Shown piece by piece: positions 35,561 through 46,790 of a stretch of 64,000 bases of DNA. A program made the translations under genes and the position numbers. A model generated the notes under the pieces. That model saw nothing but the letters and a program-made list of their open reading frames with translations. It ran no database searches and was not told the DNA's origin. Position 1 is the first letter of the stretch, and each line of letters begins with the position of its first letter. The stretch is from Emydura subglobosa (Eukaryota; Chordata; Testudines; Chelidae): NCBI GenBank assembly GCA_007922225.1, contig ML679966.1, positions 52,477,583 through 52,541,582 on the forward strand. The letters run 5' to 3'.

Positions 35561-36960
35561 ATGCCACTAAGAAATATGTAAGATATGCTACACAGTACCA
35601 AGGGATGATGCAAGGATAGTGATGATAGATACAGCCTTCCAGATACTGTAAAATTAAATCACATTCTCTGTTCTCCTGTTTGGCATAATATCATGGTTCC
35701 CAGTAAACTTAAGAAGTGACAGTTCACTTTTGGCAAGAAAAAGGAATATTTTAGACATAAGATTTGTTTTATAACACTAGTTATTACTTTTGCACAACTG
35801 TAAGAGATTTGATCTGGCTCTTGGAAATATATTTCAATATATACAAAGAGAAAAGTGTTTAAACCCCACTTGGAGATCTGATACACCAGTGACTGATTTA
35901 AATCAGTTACAAAATCTCCACTGAGGAATAATATTGCTGATGTTTATCAATTGCATTAGCAACAAGGAAAGGCTTTTAATAATTCTTCCCATTTGCCTTG
36001 GGACACAGAGTTAAATACAAATACTTCTTCTAAAGATATTGGACCCAATTTTATTCATGTGCTTATAGCATGCTCATCACGGTGCTATCTGAGAACATTC
36101 TAGCAATGTGTTAAGGTATGTGACTAGCATTCATCACATGTGGTTGTTTCCTTCTTCCTATATCTTGGGAAAAATCCTGAGAGATGCTGAGTACTTTCAC
36201 TAATCTCAATGGAAGCTACATAAGCTCTGTATGTCTTAGGGTTTGGCCCAGGAGGAAGATTTTTCCTCTGACTAGATTTATTTTTATTATATCCAAGTAT
36301 TGTTTATCAATTAATATTTTTGACATGCATTTTGAATGCACAATTTGCACTATATTTTGGCAAAATAAATTAGAACAAATTGTTCTCCTGAAAAATTTAA
36401 AGGAAGGAAGAGCAATTACTCATATTACTTGAAGTTCACTCCAAGAAATGTGGTTAACTTCTTAATTATGAAAATACAGCTTTTATTTAAATGTTTCTGG
36501 TATTGCAAGGCTAGTTATGAGTGTGTTATCAAGAGTGAATACTCTAAGACTTTACAATCAGTTATTTAACCATACAACTTTTCATATAGATTGGCTCTCG
36601 AGTTTTTAAAATAGCTTCCCACAGTTTAAGGGAGAAAAGCTCAGACAACTTGAAAATGACTCCAAATTGGGAGACACTACCCAGAGCAGAATATTTATGC
36701 AATAAGCATAGAATACTCTATATGAGGTTCTTTGTATGTGTGGATAACAAGGTGACTGCTAGGTCACAGGGCTCTGGTTCGGCAGGACCTGTGGCATTTG
36801 GGACAAGCCAAAGGAAGGATGACCATTTTCCATCATTCATTCTTACAGCTGAGTGCAGTTATTCTAGTGGAAACTTAAACATAGTATTTGCCTGAATGTG
36901 GCAGCAAGGCTTAGAAGACATCAAAATATGTCATAATCCTTAGTTTGTGAAACCTTATTG

Positions 36961-36974
36961 GTTGCTATGGAAAT
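36961..36974 (+). promoter_or_regulatory. RFX X-box-like word
   Basis: 'gttgctatggaaat' matches the X-box pattern GTTRCYATGGNAAC at 13 of 14 positions (last base differs). It lies in non-repetitive AT-rich DNA. A single motif match is weak evidence of function. Confidence 0.25.
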
Positions 36975-37713
36975 GGTTAAAAATAGTAATTAGCTGAACA
37001 TCAGCTGTAGTTATAATCTGTCCTAAATGCAAACTCCCATGTTCATGATCTTGGGTAATCGTAAATGCATAGGTATTGCCTGTAATTTCATATGCAGTGG
37101 CAGTATTGTTGAATTTGGCTTGTTGCCCCACCCTCAGACAGTAGCCATAATAGATGCATTATTTAATCTTACTTTTGCACTGCCCAGAGATACCCAACCC
37201 TCATGAGAAAGCACACAAGATGTATTATAATATTCTGGATTCTGTGACACTTTACCACAGTTGTCTAGTTTACAAAAATTAAGGGGACTAATTCACTCTG
37301 AAATTTAGCAACTTTTGCATACGTATGCAGCACATCCACGGTTCTAACTGTAATCCCACTTTAGCAGCATTTCCTGCTGCACCTGCATTCAGGCAGATTT
37401 TCAGTTAATCACAGCTAAGTTTCCTGAAACTTAAAAAGTTTTTCCTTTTTAAATACACTAGGATGAAAGATTATGCCAATATTTAAATGAGGAATACTGC
37501 TGGAACTGGTTCTCTTTCAAACTGGAAGAAACTTGAGGTACTTGTACTGCATAATGAGCTGATGAGCATAATGAGCTGACTGAAGTCAATGGAAACCTCA
37601 GGCCTTCCGTTTATGCCAGATTTCAAGTTGAAAGATACAGCTGTTTCCAAACTATCACCTAGATAAAATCATTAAGCTAATTTTTAACCAATTTTCAATC
37701 TTGTGAGCTGGTG

Positions 37714-38189
37714 TGTCAGTGCAATGACATCCCCTCTGGCCAGAAGGAGCATTGCACCTGAGTTCACCCAGTCTGGCAGAGCTGTCAGCCAACTAATGTT
37801 GCCCAGGAAGTCTGAAAACCCCTTCCGTTCCTAAGTCCCTCAGGGGAACCCAGACCCACCCACTCCACTGGGTTCCAGTTCAGGGCCCTGAAGCTGAATC
37901 AGGATTTGAATACTCCCTGTGCCCTGAGCTCCTTCCTACCTCCCACTGGTTTCTGTAGGCTCTTCTGGTCCTCCCCTCCTAGGCTGCTGTTTCTGAGCTG
38001 CTTTCAGCAGTTTGCTGGCAGGAGTCCCCTTCTCCAGCATGCTCGCTCCTCTGGTAGCTGCCCTCCCCACTGTTTCATAGTCCTTTTATCCTCCCAGCTA
38101 TTGTCAGGCTGTCAATCAGCATTGGCTTGCAGTGTCTGCATTAACACCTTGGTTGCTGTGCCAGCATGAGGTACCTACGCCCCATGACA
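37714..38189 (-). mobile_element. LTR-like segment, minus orientation
   Basis: The GC-rich block is bounded by TGTCAGTG (left) and CCATGACA (right), which pair as short inverted ends in TG...CA form. On the minus strand GGATAAAAGG (plus 38092-38100) is a candidate TATA box. No matching target duplication and no polyadenylation signal were found, so it could be a fragment of another GC-rich repeat. The plus frame at 37906-38169 has no recognisable domain. Confidence 0.4.
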
Positions 38190-38387
38190 AATCCACTCTA
38201 ATTTAAACAGATAAAGGGATTTTATTCAAACTTTTCAAATAAAATTCACCCTCTGACAGAGACAAAGCCTTGAAAATGTGAAACCCAAAATGAAAGTTTC
38301 AGAAAGTAAAACAGAAGATTATAATAGAAAATGTTTTGCATCAATAAGTACTCAGCTTGCATTTACTTAACATATTTATATCTAGAT

Positions 38388-38431
38388 AGTTAATTGGAGA
38401 AAATATAAAGGATAGTTAATTGGAGAAAATT
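38388..38431. repeat. Two-copy tandem duplication
   Basis: 'atagttaattggagaaaat' occurs twice with a spacing of about 26 bp. It is a small local duplication of unknown age. Confidence 0.75.
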
Positions 38432-38972
38432 TTCAAAACCTATCAGCATTGGTCTAACATTAGAAGACTTGTATTTTTGGTACCCAAGCTAATTACCTCC
38501 AACACAGCCTTGTATGTACCTCTTATTACCACCAATGCTACTTTTCCTGTAAAAAGAAGGGGAAAGGAGCAATCTGAGAAGGAGAAGGTATAAAAGCAAA
38601 ATAGCAAGTATAGGATAACAAAATGTGTTATCACTATATTTATAAGCTTTCTTCTCAAGGAGCTAAGGCTTAGAAGATGGCATCACTACAGAAAGTTAAA
38701 AAGAAGTAACAATGAAAATTGTTTTATTGTCATTGCTGTGCAGTGCTATTTACTGCATGACAGAGACAATATGCAACACAGTCAGAGACCACCAGATCAA
38801 ATATCAAGCCCAGATGTCTGTTTCTGTTAATTGCTCTGAATTGCTTAATATGGTTTGCCTTTACATTCATAGGCTCCCTCTCCCCAGCAGCTCTCTAACT
38901 CATGCCTAAGAAAAAAACAGAACAAAAAATCTCCAGTGCTCAGCACATGCCACCCCACCAAGCCCCTTAAAT

Positions 38973-39135
38973 CAGAGGTTCTCAAAATTTTTTTGCTGGG
39001 ACCTCCTTTGAAAATATTTTAGGCTGTGACAATCTTCCCCACCCTTATCGGCATACACGGGGGCTAACAGCTCGCAACCTCACATAATAATCTTGCGACC
39101 CCGGGGGATCATGACCCCTAGTTTGAGAACCCCTG
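38973..39135. mobile_element. Non-autonomous hAT-like element, 163 bp (family H1, copy 2)
   Basis: Begins CAGAGGTTCTCAAA and ends TTTGAGAACCCCTG: 13 of 14 bases pair as terminal inverted repeats. A perfect 8-bp duplication CCTTAAAT flanks it (38965-38972 and 39136-39143). Its ends match copy 1 at 18962-19258, but most of the interior is deleted. No transposase. Confidence 0.95.
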
Positions 39136-39324
39136 CCTTAAATATACTTCTAGATTACAGGGATTTTGTTTTGTTGTTTTTAATGAAAGTTTCTGAGGAG
39201 CTGTATTTTTTTGGATGAAAAGTTGGCCATGTCCCAATGAAATACCTGTGGGAATGTCCATCAGTTCTACTCCGAAAAGTAACTGTGCAAAAATGTCATC
39301 ATTAGGTTTGCTGCATATTGTCAT

Positions 39325-40417
39325 TATGACAGTCTGTATACAAGACTTTTTACAAGACTATGATAAATTTTGTTCAAAGAATGCCTTGTGATGTATCATT
39401 TGAAAACTCATAATTTGCTGATCATTGTTGTCCTGGTAAAATGTGTCATAAAGTTGTATGCAAAGTTATAAAATTCTACTGTATGACATTACTGAGAAAT
39501 GTTCCAAGTTTAGAAAAGTGGGCACAAACCAGTTCTTCAGAGACAAAAGGCAAACTGATGCCTTAGTCAGGTATCAACAAAATCAAATAGACTATCATTT
39601 GGTTAAGTAGTCATTCTTCAGCGGGAGAAAGTGAGAGTGAGTGAGAAATCTACATTTTGGCAAAGAAACAGCTGGAGGTTCTCATCCCCACAGAGTTGCT
39701 GTCTCCAGAACCTCAGCTGGAGATGATTTTCAAAGGAAAAGAAAACTATAAAAAAGGGGAACAGATGTTCCAAAATATCTCTCCCTTCATCTCTACTCAC
39801 AGCATCGACAACACTTGAAGGACAAAGGAAACATCATTGGACTGGAGAGGGATTCTGGCAGAAAAGAATTCAGCTGGTAAGATTGCTGAAGCATGTGGTG
39901 AGACATAACAAGCTAAGAGAATTCAAAGCAAAAGGTGTGTTACATACTAGTTGCGTTTTACCTTATATTTTGTTTTAACCAATTCTGACTTTTATGCCTC
40001 ATTATCTGTAGTCACTTAAAATCTATCTTTCTGTCATTAAACTTATTTTATTGTTTAATCTAAACCAATGTGCTTGGATTAAAGTATTTGGGAAACTGTT
40101 TGAGATAATGGGATTTGTGCATATCATTTTCTATTAATAATGGCAGACTATATGAGCTTGTGTTGTGCAGGAAAGAACTAGGCTGTACAAAACGCACATT
40201 TCTGGAAGAAAATCTGGAACTGGGAATTTGCTGGTATTGCTCTGCAGTGTAATTCAAGAGTGGCTGGCCATAGCACTCATACAGTTATAGCTAGGAGTAA
40301 TTTTCATGCTGGAAGCTGTGTGAGAGCAGACCAGGAGTGGTTATTCTCACAGAAAAGCAGTTAAAGGCACCCCAGGCTGGAGAATACAGCTATATATATA
40401 TCCCACATCTGGCAGCT
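39325..40417 (+). mobile_element. LTR of an endogenous retrovirus-like element (family C), plus orientation
   Basis: The U3 start at 39385-39460 is homologous to the minus-strand start of 56498-57671: 'ccttgtgatgtatcatttga' against 'CCTTGTGTGGTATCATTTGG'. TATA (tataaaaaagggg, 39747) and a variant polyadenylation signal ATTAAA (40036-40041), 290 bp apart, lie in the right order. The left limit is approximate. A different LTR begins at 40418, and sequence after 41165 may be the displaced end of this one. No retroviral coding region is attached. Confidence 0.7.
39747..39755 (+). promoter_or_regulatory. TATA box of LTR family C, copy at 39.3 kb
   Basis: 'tataaaaaa' with a downstream ATTAAA at 40036 fits an LTR promoter and R region. 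Confidence 0.55.
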
Positions 40418-41165
40418 TGTGATGCCGTGAACTCACCACACTGGTGCCTCTTGCTGGTTGTCACGGGGATTAGCTTTGCTCACCAGTGCATCCCCTGCTG
40501 GTGGTGCCTCGCCACCATCATTTCTTCTCCGGGACCCGCATCACATCCAGGACTGTGGCATTCTCTTTAGTGACACAGCCCTCCGGCCGTGCCACACTCT
40601 GTACTTGCCCCCCTCCAGGGGACCTGAAGTCTGCTGTGTAGTCACTTGCCTTAGTGGCCACTTCAGCCAATTGTCCAGCCACTTCCCCAATAGTGAGGGA
40701 GTGGGGGACCCAAGCCCGTCCACTACTCCAAGTCCCGGCCCACGTGTCCTGTAAACAGTAGCCACTTGTTGTGTCCCCTAAAAATCCTCCATACCTTTCC
40801 CTGGGTCACTTCCCTGTGGCCCCAGCACCCTCTTCACCCTTGTCTCAGGGCCTCAGCCTGCATGTCCCTGCAGCCAGCCAGGAGCTGGCTTTAGCTTCCC
40901 TGGTCCCTGTCTGAAGCACTGCTCGGTCCAGGGTGTTAGCTGTCCTCAGCCAGCAAGGCATCTAGTTCTCTCTCCTCTAGTTCTCTCTCCTCAAGCTCCA
41001 GGGAGTGACTGATCCTGCTCTGCCTTACTGCTCTCCTTATATGGGCCTGGCTGGCCCTGATTGGCTGCTTCTCACAGCTTCCTCCCTATTGGCTGCTTTT
41101 CACACAGCCTCCCCGTGGCTCTGTTAACCCCCTAGCGGCCAATGTGGGCCAGATGCCTCATCACA
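40418..41165 (-). mobile_element. LTR-like element (family D), 748 bp
   Basis: The plus-strand ends are TGTGATG and CATCACA, a perfect 7-bp inverted pair of TG...CA type. Flanks are CAGCT (left) and CAGCC (right), a 5-bp duplication with one mismatch. Minus-strand CATATAAGG (plus 41035-41043) is a TATA candidate about 120 bp inside. The element is GC-rich and contrasts with both flanks. It has no internal coding region. A 16-bp unit around 'ctagttctctctcctc' is duplicated at 40962-40993. Confidence 0.75.
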
Positions 41166-44100
41166 CAGCCCCAGAAATACAATCTAGGACCTGAATGTCA
41201 TCTGTGTTCTTTTTGCTTGTGCATCACTCAATCACCTGAGGTTTAGTTAAAGTGGAATTGAAGGATATAAGTCACACGGTATTGCTACACTTCCTTGTTT
41301 GGTTAAACGTAAACATTTTTTCCAGGGAAGCTAGATCAACTGACTGTTCACTGAAAGCAAACTGAAACGGGGTCACCTGACTATAGCTCATGCTAGTTAA
41401 TTTTAAAATGAACACATTTTCACTTTTCTTTCTTTCCATTTTTCAATAAATAATGCTTAAGTTTCAGGCTGTCTCTGGACTAAACTTGTTAGGCTACAGG
41501 TAGAAAAAAATATAATTTTGGAGTAGACTGTGGTCTCCTTACTCATGTTGAATAGTATTTTAGTCCACAAGTGGTCCACTGAAGTTAATGGGGCCAGTGG
41601 GGGAGCACATATCAGTATCCAGCTAGTACATATCAGAATCCAGCTCTTTATTTGGAACTCGGTAGATTTCATATGAAATTACTGAATGTCAATAAACATG
41701 GATATCCACAATGTCATTCTAATACTCATTCTTCTGATTAGAACCATTTTGAGTGTGTCAGTGGCCATAGCTTTTATGACCAAAAAGAAGCATTTACCTT
41801 GAAAGAGAACATGTGCTCTTGTGATTTGAGACTGGAGCATGAAGTCAGGAAATGGGGATTCTCTAGTTCTGACCCTTGTCCTGAAATTGCAAGTAATGTT
41901 ATAGTGTCACCGATAATTCCAACTAATCGACCTAGTGGTGGCAAGCAGGTGGTATAAGAAAGAGAATAAGCTCTCTGCTATACCCCTGGGCTTCCACACA
42001 TCCACAGAGTCCAAAGCTATGCTAACTGTACCAAAATTATTTTACTTTATGTAGTATGAAGAACAACAATTAGTTTTTTTTTTTCTATTAGGCTGAAAAA
42101 TTGAGCTTAAAATTGTATACATTGTGATAAATCTTAAGGCAATTAAAGAGCTCAGCAGTGATCTCAGGAGAGTTATTAACTCTATACTTTATTTTAATAT
42201 TCTTCCTCTGCCTTAGAGCAATTGACCAAGGGTGTGAAGGGAGTTGCAGATAAGATACTGTACTACCACTGCTTTTCAGATGATGGATCACCTAGGCTTG
42301 AAAATTGACAGTGACTCATGAATTTACAGTGTAAAATGAACAGCTGTATATCTTCACAAGCTGGAATTCAGGTTTTAAAACCAAACTACAAGAACTTCTC
42401 AGTTAGGTCACCAACTAACATTCCACGGCATTTCTTAATGAGAAAATGAGGAAAATTAAGTCCACGCCAAAAACATCAGATGTACAAAATCTCCCTTGAG
42501 AGAAATGAGTACCCTAACTGGGTCTACGGAGGTTCTTTTTCAGACTCTACAACGTTATGAAGCAAAAATGTTTGAGACATTGATTTTAGCTACCAAACTT
42601 TTGACGCCTATGACCTTTTGGGCACTACAACATAGGGGGAACTTATCTGAATGAATCTTAGATAGTTATTACAGAGAATGACCCCATGTCAGGTCAGTGA
42701 AAATAAGGAAAAGCTTGGCTGGTCTTAACCTAGAAAGCTATAAAATATGTCAAATGGCTGTCTCTCAAGTGTGTGATAAAAGTGCATCTTCACTGCCTCT
42801 AGCAATATTGTATCTGACCTCAGAGCATTAGTGAAGAGAGACCATACTGAATGCTTTCATTTCCACATAAAATGCTGATCATAATAGTTCAGACATGCCA
42901 GATGGCGGTAATAGTGATAAATGGTGTTGATGCCTCAGGAGAAATGAGCTAGTAAAGTTATATTATATTCAGTTGGGATTTAAAACACGTAATATAGTTA
43001 AAAGTGTTATTCTCCAGCAAAATCTTACACCTCATATTTCAGCAATGTGTCATATATGGAGAAAAAATGTTCATCCTTGTGTGCCAGGCAAGATGGGTTT
43101 TACTCTTGCCGTGTTGCAACAGAACAACTGTGTGCCTGCAACATTACACACATAAAAAGGAGTTATTTCTGTAGGAAAATTGAACCATGTTATTTCTCTT
43201 CTACCTGCTGTGCAGAGGGGTCAATTTTTTTTTCTACTTGAGTAACTCTGGGACTACTGTGAAATAAGGATCTATTATTAAATCAAGTGACACTTTTGCC
43301 ATAACATGCATGTGTGAAGTGTCCTTCCCCTCTTTCTGAATTGTTTAGGATTTCTGAGGTTAACTTGAGTTAGAGAGATGCTTTTAGAAATGTAATGGAT
43401 CCAGGCCCAGATTGTGCCCTCTCAAGGCGAGGAAGACTCCATAAGGTTCCCCTTACAGAGTTCCTACCAAATTCCTTTGGGAGTAAGGTTGTTCCTTCCC
43501 TCCTGTGGAAGAATGGGTCTGGCCCCAAAACCCTGAAGATTCTCAAACACTGGAGAAAGTCATCCACACAGAGGCCTCGCACATCCATTGTGCTCTGTAG
43601 CTTTCCTCACTCCCTAGCAACATGGCTCCATTAAAGTCTTGTTCCTAGTGTATTTTCCATATTGGTTGTCCCTTTGGCACACTCATGAAAGTGGTTCCAC
43701 CATGCAGAGGAGAGACAGAGGGAAGGTCATATAAAGAGTTCTGGGCTAAGGTCCCTGCTCCCTCAGCTTCCTCTGTCTTCATGTACAGAGCCCCAGGTTC
43801 CTCTGTGGAGTATGGGTCAGGGAGGAGATATGACCGTGTCTGACCCACTTTTCCCATGTGAGAAGGGTATGATTTGTTCATGGAGAGAACCTCTCACATG
43901 AAGATCTATACGGAATGATCTCAAAGTATTTTAATAATCAAAATGTTTGCTGCAGTCAGAGGCCTAGATTGTATCCAATAATGTCAGTCAATAAAATACA
44001 TAGTTTAGCTTATTGGCAATAGCCAGACAAATATAAAAATAAAAAACCCACCAAAACCAGTCAATCTATCCCCATCTGACAAAGTCACAATGAGCATAAT

Positions 44101-44649
44101 GATCATTTTATCTATATGACACATAATATATAATAATCGTAAACCTGAATTAACCTTGATTCTGATTTGGGCAATTGGACTTCCTTAGCACAATTAAAAG
44201 TAGCAGGTTAATGAAAAATCAATGCAGTATGAAATTGAAAATGAGCATGAATGGTAAGGATCTATCACTTAAAAGTTAGAAAAGTCAGAATGAAGTCAAA
44301 CTGCACCCACTTCTGAACGTAATAAGGTCTATTAGTCCATTAACATGATATGCAGAAGTGGTACATTTTTTGCACATGGTGGGAAAGAATGCACAGGGGG
44401 AAAGAATTATACAGTAATGGTGCACTTTAAAAGTACCAGTTCTTAAGTGATGTAAATCAGGAGTATGCACAGTGGAATTGAAGGCATACATGAGATGTTA
44501 ACATTGGTTCTTAAACTGTTATTAATCTGTATTATGGAATTTTATATGATTGAGTGTTGGACTGTATATAATTATCCTTAGCATCTTCAGGTCTGTGGAA
44601 AGGACCCCCTCTAACTACTAAAAGTGTCATCAGCAGTAATACACAAAAA
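41166..44649. other. Unique DNA, no gene seen
   Basis: No coding or RNA gene. A 21-bp local duplication ('acatatcag.atccagct') lies near 41608-41645. The moderately GC-rich stretch 43390-43860 has open frames on both strands but no recognisable domain. Confidence 0.5.
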
Positions 44650-44752
44650 TGGGTGATTGATAAGGGATACTTGTTATGGCAGATGTTTTCTGTAGTGGAG
44701 TGGGTGATCGATAAGGAATAATTGTTATTACAGTTGGGTTCTATAATGGATG
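44650..44752. repeat. Imperfect two-copy tandem repeat, period about 51 bp
   Basis: 'gggtgattgataagggatac' at 44651 and 'gggtgatcgataaggaataa' at 44702 begin two consecutive units that continue in parallel ('ttgttatggcag' and 'ttgttattacag', then 'ttttctgtagtgga' and 'ggttctataatgga'). Confidence 0.75.
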
Positions 44753-45663
44753 AAATAATGATGTTTTTAACTCATTAAGAACTGTCAGTTTCCACAGCTG
44801 TTACTAATAATGACTGGAAGAGAAATTTATTTTTACTCATCAATCAGGTAAACTGAGGTCATAAAACATACCCTATCAAGAATTAGGAAAACAGAACACA
44901 TGATCGATTCAGCCATGGGAAAGTATTTCTCCCTCCTAAAAAGGTAATTGTGTCATTCACTATAAAAAGACAGAGGTTTTGAAAGTTAGGTTGGGGAGTG
45001 CAAACTGTCAGCATCCCACCAGTTACAGAGGAGAGAGACATAGAGGTCAGCTTTTTACCTTACACTAAGGGATTTATTCTTTCTGTATTTTATATAGTGC
45101 TATATTAACCTCTAATTAAATAATTCCATTTGAGCCTGTTATTTGACAATCTGAAATTGTTATTAAATTCAAACATGCAACAAATTTTACTAATCAGAAG
45201 AAAACTGAATTTAGAATAAATACATCATAGAAATATATAAGATTTGAAACAGTAGATGAGTCTATCATGTAAAGATTAATTTAGACAATTTCAAAAAGTG
45301 TATTACAGCTTTATATTATGTTATAGCAGACAAGTGATCCTGGGCAGATGGTCATTACAATTTATCACAGCAGGAAGCTGTTAAAATGTCAATATGCGTA
45401 TGTGTAAAATGTGATGGGAAAAAATTTACAGGAGATCATTTTCAAATGTTAATAACTTGTCCTTTTTAAATTAAAAAAATCATCAGAAGAGCTTATTCCA
45501 AAAGTCTATTTTAATTTTAAAAAGTGGTAATGGATTAGTTAGATGAACACAGAAATACCACCTAAAACTGGCAAGATTTTAATTTTATTTCATTTCATAT
45601 TTTTAAACTTGCAGTTCAATATAAATGAATTTAAAAAAGACTTTTTTCTCATTTGTTTTCAAT

Positions 45664-45765
45664 GGGGAGATTTTCAAAGCACAAAGGGAGTAAGGTGCCC
45701 AAATTCGACTGATTCCAATGGGAATGGAACTCCTAATTTTTAGTGATACCTTTGTAAATCTCCCC
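45664..45765. mobile_element. Small palindromic MITE, about 100 bp
   Basis: The left arm 'ggggagattttcaaag' pairs with the right arm 'tttgtaaatctcccc'. The centre has the words 'gattccaatgggaatgg'. The pattern suits an ancient short foldback transposon. Confidence 0.7.
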
Positions 45766-46394
45766 CTCATATTTCTTTTGCCATTGTTTATAGGTTATAG
45801 TTTATAAAGCAGCCAAATTTATTATTTTGAGGTTTAAAAGAAACGTTCTGAGGCATTGATCTGCTATAGTGAATTGCCAGAGCAGAATTATAAACTTCTC
45901 AATACCGGGCTTTAAAACGGAATTGCTTAAAGTACTCTAATTCTTGTGTGCTAGCTGGCACTACTAGACAATTCTGAATGGGTTCTCATTATACACTAAA
46001 GAAAGGATTTTGAAATTCTCTCCTTATTGCTGCAAACACCCAGTTGTTGCCTCTTGGCAACAGCAGCCTGGAGGACATTAAGGATGCTTGCTTTATTTAT
46101 GCAGGTGTATGTATGTAAAAAAAAATCTTTGAATTGAATGGGAAATTTTTGTTTTAAAGATCTGTCAGAGGCAGCTAAAGCTTCAATTTTATATATATAA
46201 AATTAATTGAAAAAATAAATACATGTGTATTATGGTGTTTTGTGTTTGTAGCTGAGTGGCAGGAGATAGGCTGGCAGTGCAACAAAGAGAGTATCTCTGT
46301 GACTGTGGAAGATTCAGGGATGATGGCAGGAGAGAAGAGTATAGGGACCTCTCAGGATGGGGAAATGTTCAAGGGAGCACAGCAGGAGGTAGCA

Positions 46395-46505
46395 AGAAGA
46401 TTGTAAACATTTTGAAGCAAGAGTAATCTTTTTGCTATATATTTGTACTGTGCCTAGCACAACGAGGCTGAGGTCTGTAAGCTTTACCATGATATAAACA
46501 AACAC
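46395..46505. repeat. Ancient SINE-tail-like repeat, copy 2
   Basis: 'gattgtaaacattttgaagc' then 'tttgtactgtgcctagcaca' shares word order with 34345-34440. Family not named. Confidence 0.5.
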
Positions 46506-46511
46506 CAACAC

Positions 46512-46790
46512 AGGTCGGCTCCACACTGGGAAGTTAGATCAGCTTAACTACATTGCTCAGCACTAGGAAAAATATAATGAAGCCGACCTAAGTCCCAGTG
46601 TAGTCACCGTTAAGTTGACAGACAAATTCTTCAGTTGACCTAGCTACTGCCTCTTGGAGAAGTGTATTTACTACAGCTACAGAAGAATCCCTTCCTTTGC
46701 TGTAGAAAGTGTCTACATTACACTAGCACAAGTGCAACGCTGAAGCAGTGCCTCTGTAGCATTTCTAGTATAGATATACCCAAAGAAGGG
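46512..46790. mobile_element. Probable MITE of the 'gtctacact' group, degenerate
   Basis: The right part has 'gtgtctacattacactagca' and ends 'agtatagatataccc'; the left part has 'ggtcggctccacactggg' and, in inverse, 'ccgacctaagtcccagtgta'. These pair as nested arms. The ends are worn and no target duplication is evident. Confidence 0.55.

Larger units (their letters stand above)
33606..37713. other. Mostly unique DNA with two old repeat remnants
   Basis: Contains a tail-like fragment at 34345-34440 and a dispersed repeat at 35358-35560, listed separately. A GATG simple run lies near 35258-35270. An RFX-like word is at 36961-36974. No coding region is supported. Confidence 0.5.
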
